DNA of 8,325 nt from Oscillospiraceae bacterium (GCA_003538135.1 DPOR01000012.1:584-8908); one strand, 5' to 3'; counted from the first letter of the stretch, positions 1 to 6,427 are shown. Made by a program: numbers and translations. The notes: a model not told the origin generated them from the sequence alone.

Positions 1-17
1 AGGGATTTATTTCGTTG

Positions 18-52
18 AAAAAAAGAGCATTGCAAAGCAATGCTCTTTTTTT
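18..52 (-). terminator. Terminator of the tRNA operon
   Basis: A stem built on AGAGCATTGC and its complement GCAATGCTCT, with a three-base AAA loop (34-36), is flanked by A- and T-runs on its two sides. Read on the minus strand it follows the Cys tRNA directly and ends in a run of about seven U, as an intrinsic terminator should. Because the flanks are symmetrical it could also stop a plus-strand transcript entering from the left, but nothing in the window shows one. The 17 bases to its left hold nothing recognisable. Confidence 0.9.
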
Positions 53-53
53 C

Positions 54-128
<75 letters not shown>

Positions 129-154
129 GTATTGAATTGTACGCTCTCTCTGTC

Positions 155-184
155 AAAAAAATGCCAATTAAATTTAATTGGCAT
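155..184 (-). terminator. Possible internal terminator palindrome in the tRNA operon
   Basis: Positions 161-184 are a perfect 24-bp palindrome (half-site ATGCCAATTAAA). On the minus strand it is followed directly by a run of seven T (161-155), as in an intrinsic terminator placed between the Gly and Cys tRNAs. The stem is AT-rich at its centre and must open some pairs to form a loop, so it may be weak or serve as a processing signal instead. The T-run also overlaps a TTGACA (152-157 region), but no good -10 lies at a suitable distance before the Cys tRNA. Confidence 0.5.
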
Positions 185-192
185 AAGAAGAA

Positions 193-268
193 TGGAGCGG
201 ATGACGAGGCTCGAACTCGCTACCTCCACCTTGGCAAGGTGGCGCTCTACCGGATGAGCTACATCCGC
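193..268 (-). tRNA. tRNA-Gly (GCC)
   Basis: The minus strand gives a cloverleaf with acceptor stem GCGGATG pairing with CATCCGC and anticodon loop TTGCCAA, hence anticodon GCC for glycine. The T arm has GTTCGAGC, the discriminator is U73 as usual for bacterial tRNA-Gly, and CCA is encoded. Only 5 bp separate it from the Phe gene upstream, so the two must be cut from one precursor. It is the fourth gene of the operon. Confidence 0.97.
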
Positions 269-273
269 ACGGT

Positions 274-349
<76 letters not shown>

Positions 350-360
350 AAATATATGAA

Positions 361-377
361 AACCGGCAAAGCCGGAT
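361..377 (-). other. Small hairpin between tRNA-Asp and tRNA-Phe
   Basis: CCGGC (363-367) and GCCGG (371-375) form a 5-bp stem with an AAA loop. On the minus strand a short T-run follows. It is too weak to be called a strong terminator and is more likely a processing or spacer hairpin in the tRNA precursor. Confidence 0.35.
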
Positions 378-389
378 TTCGGCGAAAAA

Positions 390-466
390 TGGCGACCCGG
401 AACGGTCTCGAACCGTCGACCTCTAGCGTGACAGGCTAGCGCTCTAACCAACTGAGCTACCGGGCC
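390..466 (-). tRNA. tRNA-Asp (GTC)
   Basis: The minus strand gives a 77-nt cloverleaf with acceptor GGCCCGG pairing with CCGGGTC (one G-U pair) and anticodon loop CTGTCAC, hence anticodon GTC for aspartate. G73 is present, the expected identity base of tRNA-Asp, and CCA is encoded. It lies only 2 bp after the Val gene, which makes a shared precursor certain. Confidence 0.97.
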
Positions 467-468
467 AT

Positions 469-544
469 TGGTGGGAACAACAGGGCTCGAACCTGTGACC
501 CCTTGCTTGTAAGGCAAGTGCTCTCCCAGCTGAGCTATGCTCCC
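469..544 (-). tRNA. tRNA-Val (TAC)
   Basis: The minus strand folds with acceptor GGGAGCA pairing with TGTTCCC and anticodon loop CTTACAA, giving anticodon TAC (UAC) for valine. The discriminator is A73 and CCA is encoded. It is the first gene of the operon. The likely transcription start near 572 leaves a 5' leader of about 28 nt to be removed by RNase P. Confidence 0.97.
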
Positions 545-578
545 TGATCGATCGGTTTTTCGTCCGACGACGCAGATT

Positions 579-607
579 AATATACTATAAATTCGCCGTT
601 CTGTCAA
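579..607 (-). promoter_or_regulatory. Promoter of the tRNA operon
   Basis: On the minus strand a perfect -35 TTGACA (607-602) and a -10 TATATT (584-579) are separated by exactly 17 bp. It lies 35 bp before the first tRNA and just past the SDR gene's terminator. Near-consensus promoters are typical of stable-RNA operons, and this one would drive all five tRNAs. Confidence 0.9.
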
Positions 608-638
608 GTCTTATTTGCAATTTTTTTCAGTTTTTCTT

Positions 639-671
639 AAAAAAGTCTCCGCCGCGCCGAACAGCGGAGAC
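639..671 (-). terminator. Terminator of the SDR gene
   Basis: The arms GTCTCCGC (645-652) and GCGGAGAC (664-671) form an 8-bp GC-rich stem. On the minus strand six T follow. It stands 17 bp after the dehydrogenase stop codon and separates that gene from the tRNA promoter. Confidence 0.9.
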
Positions 672-688
672 TCCCGAAAATACCGTTC

Positions 689-1483
689 TTATTTTGCGTA
701 TATCGAGCCGATTATTTTGTTCATCGTCTTTCGCGACATAAAGCGCGTCAAGAAGGTCAGGAACGAATAGCTCGCGCCTATCGTGTATATCGGGCTGACC
801 TTTTTCTTCATTGCGACATCGGCTATAAACCTTCCCGCTATCGACGGCTCCATACCCGTCTGCTCGTCATGCTCCATGCGGGCAACCGAGCGGCCTATGC
901 GACCGCCGTATATGTCGTCGCCGTCTATTGACTTTTCGCGCGCCTTTGTAAAGCCGGTCTTTATGTCGCCCGGCTGAACCGCGCAGACGGTGACCCCGTA
1001 GGGGCGAAGCTCGTTTGCGAGAGCCATGGTGTATGAATTTGTCGCAGCCTTCGCGGCAGAATAATAGGTCTGGAACGGAATCGGTATCTGACCCGCGACG
1101 GAGCCTATGTTGACTATTCTCCCCCGCCCCGCTTCGCGCATGACGGGAATCACGGCGCGGTTCATATTGACCATGCCGAAGAAGTTCGTGTCAAAAAGAC
1201 GCTTCGCATCCTCGGTCTTTGTGAATTCGACCGCACCGGAGATGCCGAAGCCCGCGTTGTTGACGAGCACATCTATTCTGCCCTCGCGTTCGATTATCTC
1301 ATCGACGGCATTCTTCACCGCCGCCTCGTCCGTGACATCGGCGACAAGGTGATTCAGTCCCTCGACTCCCTGCGCCCTGCGGCTCAATTCATAAACGGTA
1401 TATCCCGCATCCTTGAGCGCAAGCGCCGTCTGCATACCTATGCCCGATGTTCCGCCCGTCAGAACCGCTACCTTTTTATCCAT
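689..1483 (-). CDS. SDR family NAD(P)-dependent oxidoreductase
   Basis: This is a 264-residue classical short-chain dehydrogenase with one Rossmann domain, normal in length for the family. Visible motifs are the dinucleotide-binding TGGTSGIG (residues 9-16), NNAG (75-78), N100, and the catalytic S128, Y141 and K145 in YSAAK. Residues D49-V50 fit the adenine-ring contact. R35 and R36 after the second strand suggest an NADP(H) preference, which is inference. The start is set by the Shine-Dalgarno site CGGAGGTG (1498-1491) 7 nt before ATG. The protein should be cytoplasmic, and its substrate cannot be read from the sequence; the C-terminal PGDIKTGF region resembles SDRs annotated as acting on steroids, retinol or other ketones. 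The gene is monocistronic, with its own promoter and terminator. Confidence 0.93.
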   Translation of the reverse strand: MDKKVAVLTGGTSGIGMQTALALKDAGYTVYELSRRAQGVEGLNHLVADVTDEAAVKNAVDEIIEREGRIDVLVNNAGFGISGAVEFTKTEDAKRLFDTNFFGMVNMNRAVIPVMREAGRGRIVNIGSVAGQIPIPFQTYYSAAKAATNSYTMALANELRPYGVTVCAVQPGDIKTGFTKAREKSIDGDDIYGGRIGRSVARMEHDEQTGMEPSIAGRFIADVAMKKKVSPIYTIGASYSFLTFLTRFMSRKTMNKIIGSIYAK

Positions 1484-1515
1484 AAAAAGCCACCTCCGAA
1501 CTTACTAACGGATAG

Positions 1516-1544
1516 ATTATACCACAACCCGCTCCCGGATTCAA
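1516..1544 (-). promoter_or_regulatory. Promoter of the SDR gene
   Basis: On the minus strand TTGAAT (1544-1539) and a perfect TATAAT (1521-1516) are 17 bp apart, and TGG before the -10 makes it an extended -10 promoter. It lies 32 bp upstream of the ATG, leaving a short leader that holds the ribosome binding site. The 159-bp gap between the divergent SDR and PH-SHOCT genes contains this promoter and the one for the plus-strand gene, which do not overlap. Confidence 0.85.
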
Positions 1545-1570
1545 TGAGGACACAGAATGCAGAATTTTTC

Positions 1571-1599
1571 TTGACAAAACAAAAAATACATGATAGGCT
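1571..1599 (+). promoter_or_regulatory. Promoter of the PH-SHOCT gene
   Basis: A perfect -35 TTGACA (1571-1576) and TAGGCT (1594-1599) are spaced by 17 bp. TG at 1591-1592 forms an extended -10 that can make up for the poor hexamer. The predicted start near 1606 gives a leader of about 37 nt. A TATACA at 1601-1606 is an alternative -10 but lacks a matching -35. Confidence 0.65.
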
Positions 1600-1642
1600 G
1601 TATACATAGAATTATTTCCATAAAAAACAAAGGCGACAAAAA

Positions 1643-2233
1643 ATGAAATTTTTCAATGCACAACAGCTATTGGATCATATACTATCCAATAATTTAGGTT
1701 TCGTCATGTACTCAAAAAAGATGGCTCTTAATAGTTGCGCCTTCCTATTGGAACAGCTCAACCCCGACGAAGAAATCGAATTCGCTTTCCTTGCCAATGT
1801 ACAACCGAAAAAAACAGAAGATGTGCCCGGCGCAATTTGGGTAATCACTAATCGCAGATTGCTTATTGTAAAAAGAAAATTGTTCGGCGATTTCACACAA
1901 ACTATTAGCTTGAAGAACATAAATGACGTAACTATAAACAATAGCGGCGTTGGCAATTTTGGGTTAGCTAAAATTACTATTGATACAATATGGGAAAACA
2001 TTACAGCTATAACCAATATCCGATATGGTTCTACAATTTACGGAGGATTACACGATATAATCGAACGAAAAAAACTCGCATTTACAGAAACCCAAGCTTG
2101 CAATTCGGCAACAACCCATATAATTGAGAAATCCCCGGCGGAACAGATTCTGGAGTTTAAAAATCTTCTCGATCTCGGTATTATTTCTCAAGAAGAGTTT
2201 GACGCGAAGAGAAAACAACTGTTGGGACTGTAA
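1643..2233 (+). CDS. PH-domain protein with C-terminal SHOCT motif
   Basis: This 196-residue cytoplasmic protein has no signal peptide or membrane segment. Residues of about 37-145 look like a bacterial PH (YokE-like) domain: EEIEFAFLANV, then the hallmark WVITNRRLLIVKRK (66-79) and a strand-rich stretch ending in a helix. Residues 165-195 match the SHOCT motif: a hydrophobic helix, G179-I-I, EEFDAKR, then LL near the C-terminus. SHOCT is a short oligomerisation or tethering motif often found at the ends of such proteins, and the role of the pair is not known. The ribosome binding site is weak (AAAGGCG). The gene is visibly richer in A and T than its neighbours and is the only convincing plus-strand gene, which suggests recent transfer. 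Confidence 0.85.
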   Translation: MKFFNAQQLLDHILSNNLGFVMYSKKMALNSCAFLLEQLNPDEEIEFAFLANVQPKKTEDVPGAIWVITNRRLLIVKRKLFGDFTQTISLKNINDVTINNSGVGNFGLAKITIDTIWENITAITNIRYGSTIYGGLHDIIERKKLAFTETQACNSATTHIIEKSPAEQILEFKNLLDLGIISQEEFDAKRKQLLGL

Positions 2234-2278
2234 TTTTTCCGTTTAGGGACAGAGAATCTCCACTTTTGCAAATGGCAT

Positions 2279-2319
2279 AAAAATGAGCCTCCGTGTGTCG
2301 GAGACTCATTTTGTTTTTT
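2279..2319. terminator. Bidirectional terminator between convergent genes
   Basis: AAATGAG (2281-2287) pairs with CTCATTT (2305-2311). After one mismatch, CTCCG (2289-2293) pairs with CGGAG (2299-2303) around a TGTGT loop. A T-run follows on the plus strand (2314-2319), and five A precede it that read as T on the minus strand. It can therefore end both the PH-SHOCT gene and the mannosidase-esterase operon. The esterase stop codon overlaps the T-run. Confidence 0.88.
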
Positions 2320-3064
2320 ATATCTCGCCCAAAGCGAATGTATCGGAGAGCCAGTCTGTGCAGAGCTTCACCCACTGCGAGGCGCGGGCATTTTCTATGA
2401 CCGACTCCGGCTTGTCGCAGACGCTCGGAGTGCACAGAGAGAAGCCGTGCCAGCCCTTGGCAAAAATATGCATTTCGAACGGCACTTTGTTTTCGGCGAG
2501 CGCCTCGGCATATTTTACGGAATTTATTATCGGAACGGTTTTGTCCGTTGCGCTGCCGAAGATGAACGTGGGCGGAGTGCTGCTATCCACATATTCGTCA
2601 AGCGACGGCACGGGGAAGGCCAGAATGCGGCTTATCTCGGAGAGAATGCACGGGTAGCCGAGGATACACGCGTTGGGGCGCGTGCTGCCCATGGTCGAGA
2701 GCGCGGCCGCAAGGTGCGCGCCCGCCGAAAAGCCGATGGCGGCTATCTTATCGGCTGTAACGTGCCACACCTTTGCCTTTTCGCGTATGAGCGCCAGCGC
2801 CTCCTCTGCGTCGGCAAGGGGCATTTTGAACTCCTTGCCCTCGCCCACGGTATAGCGCAGGACAAAGGTATTGTATCCGTGCACGGCGAACGCCATGGCT
2901 ATCGGCTCGGCCTCGCGGTCGGAGCACATATAGTATCCGCCGCCGGGAATGACCAGAACCGCCGGGCGCTCTGTCATATTCGGCATTTCCTTGGAGGTAT
3001 CGAGCAAATACGCCGTGAGCGTGGCGCCGGGGTTGCTTTTAAGCTCAAGCTTTTCGACTGTCAT
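2318..3064 (-). CDS. Alpha/beta hydrolase, acetylesterase-like
   Basis: This 248-residue protein is a serine esterase of the alpha/beta-hydrolase fold (Aes/BD-FAE type). The oxyanion-hole segment is PGGGYY (40-45). The nucleophile is S113 in GFSAGAH, the acid is probably D174 in SATDKTVP, and the base is H206 in GWHGF. It has no signal peptide and should act in the cytoplasm. The gene lies 12 bp after the mannosidase stop, and its Shine-Dalgarno site AAAGGAGG overlaps that stop, so the two are co-transcribed and probably translationally coupled. Family members remove acetyl or feruloyl groups from sugars. Next to a mannosidase, deacetylation of mannose-containing oligosaccharides is the natural inference, but a peptidase or lipase role cannot be ruled out. 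Confidence 0.9.
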   Translation of the reverse strand: MTVEKLELKSNPGATLTAYLLDTSKEMPNMTERPAVLVIPGGGYYMCSDREAEPIAMAFAVHGYNTFVLRYTVGEGKEFKMPLADAEEALALIREKAKVWHVTADKIAAIGFSAGAHLAAALSTMGSTRPNACILGYPCILSEISRILAFPVPSLDEYVDSSTPPTFIFGSATDKTVPIINSVKYAEALAENKVPFEMHIFAKGWHGFSLCTPSVCDKPESVIENARASQWVKLCTDWLSDTFALGEI

Positions 3065-3076
3065 GCCGTTCCTCCT

Positions 3077-6000
3077 TTAGTAAGTGACCTTGAGGGTCTT
3101 TATCTCAAAGGGTCTGAATTGAAGCTTCGCGGGCGCGATGCTTTCGACCTCGCTCTGCTCTTCCTCGAGCATATTGGTTATCTTCACGCTCTTTGCGCCG
3201 TCAAAGAAACGGACATCGGCGGTTGTGAACGTGCCCTCCGCCTCATACATACGCACGATGAACGCGCGCTCCGCATCCTCGCAGGGCTTTACGGCCTCGA
3301 CAAAGATGTTGTCGGCGTCGATATCAATGAGCTTTTGCGCCTCGTATTTTCCGTCTGTCACGGCGGCGGGAACATTAAGCTCATATGCCGGTCTGATAAC
3401 GCTCTCGGCGGAGAAGCCACTGTCATGCGGCAGGAACGAATAGACACAGTGGTGGAAGCCTCTGTCGCCCTTGAAATCGGGGCGCAGACCGCCCTTGTGC
3501 AGGGACAGGTGCAGCTTGCCGCCGTTTACGCTTATGCCGTACTTGCTGTCGTTGAGGACAGCGACGCCGAAGCGGGTCTCGGAGAGGTCGGTATATTTAT
3601 GGTTGAGCACCTCGAACTTCGCCTTTTCAACGCTGTTGTTGCGGGTGGTCGGGCGCTTTACATTTCCGAACTGGACATCAAAGCGGGCGAACTCCTGTCT
3701 GACGGAGGTATCGAACGCCGCCTTGAGGAAGCGGTGGTTATCCTGCCAATCCATGACGGTATCGAAACGCACCTCGGCGCTGTCCGCAAAGAATATCATA
3801 TCCTGCGTGACGGTCGATTTGTCGCTTATCGCGTACTTGCTGCGGATAACGAGCGCGACGGAGCCGTCGGAAACTATTTCGCGGCTGATGAGCTTCGAGG
3901 CATCCTCGAACTTCATCTCAATATCGGCGTCAACATCCCAGTTATCCCAATCGCACGGGAAATCCTCCGCTAAGAGCAGAGTGTTGAGATTATAGCCGTC
4001 GCCGCAAAGCTCGCGCTCGGCGCGCTTATCGACAAAGGACGAAATCGTGCCGTTATCGGCGAACTTCACCGATGCAAACGGAGTTTCAAGGAGCTCACCG
4101 TCGAGCTTGAACGCACTCTCACCCTCGATTTTTCCGTCGACGAGCTTCAGCGTAACGCTCGAAAACGCGGGAACGGTCACGCCGCCCACCATGAGCTTTT
4201 TGTTGCCTCTCAAATCCGTATAGATCTGCTGCCTGTAATCACCGTCAACGATTTTGCCGCTGTAGTCGAGAACTATCACGTCGGAGCGGTCAAAGGAGAG
4301 GGTGTTTGTGACTGTCACGCAGTCGGAAGCGTCGCTCTCTGTCAATTCCCTGACGAGGTCGCGGGCGCGCTTTATAAGCGCGGTGGTCATAGCGCGGGAC
4401 TCCTCATGGGCGCGGGGAATACAGGTGCCGGGGAGAATATCGTGGAACTGGTTGACGAGCAGCTTTTCATAGAGCGGAGCTATGTCCGCGCTGTCCGCCG
4501 TTTTATTGTTCTTCACGGCATCGTTTACCGTGAATATCTCAAGGTCTCTGAGCGCAAACTCCGCCTTACGGTTGTTGCGCTTTATGACGTGCTGATTGGT
4601 GAGCGTGCCGCGGTGCAGCTCAAGATACAGCTCGCCCGCGTAGGTATCGGGCTCAAAGGCATTGCTTTCAAGCTCTTTCATCGCCTCGCCGACAAGCTTG
4701 TGCTCGGACTTCGGGCAGCCGTTGAGATCGGCGCAGCGTCTTGCCGCCTCGAGCATCTCAAACTGCGGTCCGCCGCCGCCGTCTCCGTAGCCGTAGGAGA
4801 TAATGCGGGTATCGGTCACGCGCCTGTCTTTTATGCAGGAATGTTTATTCTCGGGTGTGCCCGTGACATAGGTCAAGAGGTCCTCTGCGTCGGGCCAGAT
4901 GTGGGTGCGGTTGAAGTGGGTGAACACCTTTGTGCCGTCTATGCCCTCCCAATAGAATGTATCGAGCGGGAAAACGTTTGTGTCGTTCCAGTCGATTTTA
5001 GTAGTCAGGAAATAATCGACGCAGCAGCCCTTCATTATCTGCGGTATGGCCGCGCTGTAGCCGAAGGTATCGGGCAGCCAGAAGCAATTCGAGGTAAAAT
5101 CAAAATACTTTCTCGTGAATCTCTGACCCCAGAGGAACTGTCTGACCATGGACTCGCCGGAGGTTATGTTGCAGTCGCACTCGACCCACACGCCGCCGTT
5201 GGGCTCGTATCTGCCCTCACTGACTCTCTTTTGGATGCGCGCGAAGAGGTCGGGATATTTGCGGCGCAGGAAGTCGCTGTGGCAGGATGAGCTCTGGATG
5301 AACTTATATTCCGGATACTCGTCCATAAGAGCGAGCTGATTCGCATAGGTGCGTGCGCACTTCTTGACCGTCTCGCCGACGTGCCAGAGCCACGCCGTGT
5401 CCATGTGCGAATGGCCTATGAGCACGGCCTTGGGCGCATCGTCACCGTTTTTGACGGAGAGCGCCTTTTTTAGATAGGGCTTCGCTCTCTCGAGAGCCGC
5501 CATAAACTCATCGCGGTCAACATCGTCGGGTGACTGATATATCTCCCTGAAAACCTGCTCAAGCTCATTTATTACGGACGCGCGTCTGAACGAGCTGTCC
5601 GGCAGGTTTTTGACGAGCTGAACGAGGGTGCGCAAATCGAAATAGAACTCCTGAACGGCGTAGTTCTTGACGCAGATATCTATGCCCTCATAAGAGAAAT
5701 CATAGGTGAGCAGCGGGAGATTCTCCGTAGGGTGGCAGCCCTTATACGAATGACCCGCGTAGTATTCGAGATCTATTGCTATTTTATCGCCGGCCTTTGC
5801 GTCCTTTCTGAGCAGGTCGCAGTAATGGTTGCCGTGACCGGTGAAAACTATCTTCGTGCAGAAGTTGCCGTAGGGCACGCCGTCCACCCAAAGAGTTCCC
5901 TCATAGCACGAGATATGCGGGCGGATGAAGATATCCTTTCCGTCAAGTCCGTCGGGGACTACAAAATCGGTCTTGAACCAGCAGTAACCGAACTCCTCGC

Positions 6001-6187
6001 CCCATTTGTAGCCCTTTTCTATCGGGTCAAACAGGCTGTTCTCCGGAATACTGTGGAAGCGTTCGAGCGTGGCAAATGCGCTGACGGGTCCCGTCTCGCC
6101 GACTTTTTCAAAAATCATCGGTTCGATGATATCGACAAAGCGCTCCAGCTTTTTGAGCATTCTGTCGGTCTGTTTTAAATCCAGCAT
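3077..6187 (-). CDS. Alpha-mannosidase, glycoside hydrolase family 38
   Basis: This 1036-residue retaining alpha-mannosidase (EC 3.2.1.24 type) is as long as the Ams1/MAN2C1-like members of GH38. An N-terminal beta-sandwich-like region (about 40-200) precedes the catalytic barrel. By comparison with Golgi mannosidase II, zinc ligands are H261 and D263 in HSHMDTAW, the nucleophile and ligand D373 in WLPDTFGY, and H582 in NQFHDILPGT. YGYGDGGGGP (465-474) is also typical. The middle helical and C-terminal beta domains follow. All key residues are present, so it should be active. No signal peptide is seen, so substrates must be imported. The start is the ATG at 6187, because GGAGAG lies 6 nt before it; the open frame reaches 6310, but that extension covers both promoters. 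It is the first gene of a two-gene operon with the esterase. Confidence 0.95.
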   Translation of the reverse strand: MLDLKQTDRMLKKLERFVDIIEPMIFEKVGETGPVSAFATLERFHSIPENSLFDPIEKGYKWGEEFGYCWFKTDFVVPDGLDGKDIFIRPHISCYEGTLWVDGVPYGNFCTKIVFTGHGNHYCDLLRKDAKAGDKIAIDLEYYAGHSYKGCHPTENLPLLTYDFSYEGIDICVKNYAVQEFYFDLRTLVQLVKNLPDSSFRRASVINELEQVFREIYQSPDDVDRDEFMAALERAKPYLKKALSVKNGDDAPKAVLIGHSHMDTAWLWHVGETVKKCARTYANQLALMDEYPEYKFIQSSSCHSDFLRRKYPDLFARIQKRVSEGRYEPNGGVWVECDCNITSGESMVRQFLWGQRFTRKYFDFTSNCFWLPDTFGYSAAIPQIMKGCCVDYFLTTKIDWNDTNVFPLDTFYWEGIDGTKVFTHFNRTHIWPDAEDLLTYVTGTPENKHSCIKDRRVTDTRIISYGYGDGGGGPQFEMLEAARRCADLNGCPKSEHKLVGEAMKELESNAFEPDTYAGELYLELHRGTLTNQHVIKRNNRKAEFALRDLEIFTVNDAVKNNKTADSADIAPLYEKLLVNQFHDILPGTCIPRAHEESRAMTTALIKRARDLVRELTESDASDCVTVTNTLSFDRSDVIVLDYSGKIVDGDYRQQIYTDLRGNKKLMVGGVTVPAFSSVTLKLVDGKIEGESAFKLDGELLETPFASVKFADNGTISSFVDKRAERELCGDGYNLNTLLLAEDFPCDWDNWDVDADIEMKFEDASKLISREIVSDGSVALVIRSKYAISDKSTVTQDMIFFADSAEVRFDTVMDWQDNHRFLKAAFDTSVRQEFARFDVQFGNVKRPTTRNNSVEKAKFEVLNHKYTDLSETRFGVAVLNDSKYGISVNGGKLHLSLHKGGLRPDFKGDRGFHHCVYSFLPHDSGFSAESVIRPAYELNVPAAVTDGKYEAQKLIDIDADNIFVEAVKPCEDAERAFIVRMYEAEGTFTTADVRFFDGAKSVKITNMLEEEQSEVESIAPAKLQFRPFEIKTLKVTY

Positions 6188-6223
6188 ATTTTTCTCTCCA
6201 AAATATATTTTTCCGCCCTGCGG

Positions 6224-6251
6224 ATTATAGCCCGAGTACAAAATACGGCAA
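6224..6251 (-). promoter_or_regulatory. Proximal promoter P2 of the mannosidase operon
   Basis: On the minus strand TTGCCG (6251-6246) and a perfect TATAAT (6229-6224) are 16 bp apart. The predicted start near 6217 gives a leader of about 30 nt. It lies just downstream of P1, so the two could respond to different signals or one may be the main start. Confidence 0.6.
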
Positions 6252-6255
6252 TTAC

Positions 6256-6284
6256 AGTATAACGCAAGAATGTTGCGTCTGCAA
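6256..6284 (-). promoter_or_regulatory. Distal promoter P1 of the mannosidase operon with operator-like repeat
   Basis: On the minus strand TTGCAG (6284-6279) and TATACT (6261-6256) are 17 bp apart. The whole spacer (6262-6278) is an inverted repeat: ACGCAA, five bases GAATG, then TTGCGT. Perfect 6-bp arms that exactly fill the spacer are what a repressor site looks like, since a dimer bound there would block RNA polymerase. No regulator gene is visible nearby, so the family (LacI, GntR or other) is not known. Confidence 0.7.
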
Positions 6285-6308
6285 GCATTTTTAAAGAGAA
6301 ATTGAAAC

Positions 6309-6344
6309 AAAAAAGCCGCCGCAGAGGAGTTCTCCCACGGCGGC
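6309..6344 (-). terminator. Terminator at the end of the lysis module
   Basis: GCCGCCG (6315-6321) pairs with CGGCGGC (6338-6344), and inside it GGAG can pair with CTCC. On the minus strand six T follow. It ends the phage-type transcript before the mannosidase promoters and marks a functional boundary between the two blocks. Confidence 0.92.
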
Positions 6345-6354
6345 TCGGTCTATT

Positions 6355-6423
6355 TCAAAGCAGTCCGAAAATACGGCGTATCACAAAAAATATTAACGCA
6401 AGATAAAGCCCTGTCAAGTTCAT
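6355..6423 (-). CDS. Possible 22-residue hydrophobic peptide after the holin
   Basis: An ATG four bases after the holin stop opens a 22-codon frame ending in TGA, 11 bp before the terminator. The product would begin MNLTGLYLALIFFV and continue with IRR and a hydrophobic end: a single membrane segment followed by two arginines, a plausible inner-membrane topology. There is no clear Shine-Dalgarno site, so translation would depend on coupling to the holin. It fills nearly all the space between holin and terminator. I know no named family for it, and a chance frame is quite possible. Confidence 0.35.
   Translation of the reverse strand: MNLTGLYLALIFFVIRRIFGLL
6390..6417 (-). promoter_or_regulatory. 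Promoter-like site between holin and terminator
   Basis: On the minus strand a perfect TTGACA (6417-6412) and TAATAT (6395-6390) are 16 bp apart. A transcript from near 6383 would meet the terminator after roughly 70 nt, so this could drive a small RNA or be fortuitous within the short ORF. The sequence next to its -10 repeats a 10-mer of the mannosidase P1. Confidence 0.35.
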
Positions 6424-6427
6424 TAAA

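Noticed and set aside
2447..3973. A 508-codon plus-strand open frame
   Set aside because: It lies opposite the esterase and mannosidase, both of which have full motif sets. The length comes from the codon bias of those genes, and the translation shows no recognisable fold or start signal.
4406..5290. A 294-codon plus-strand open frame
   Set aside because: It is antisense to the catalytic and middle domains of the mannosidase and has no start signal or known motif.
6188..6310. A 41-residue N-terminal extension of the mannosidase
   Set aside because: It would cover both promoters and the operator-like repeat, has no ribosome binding site and does not resemble the family; GGAGAG before the ATG at 6187 settles the start.
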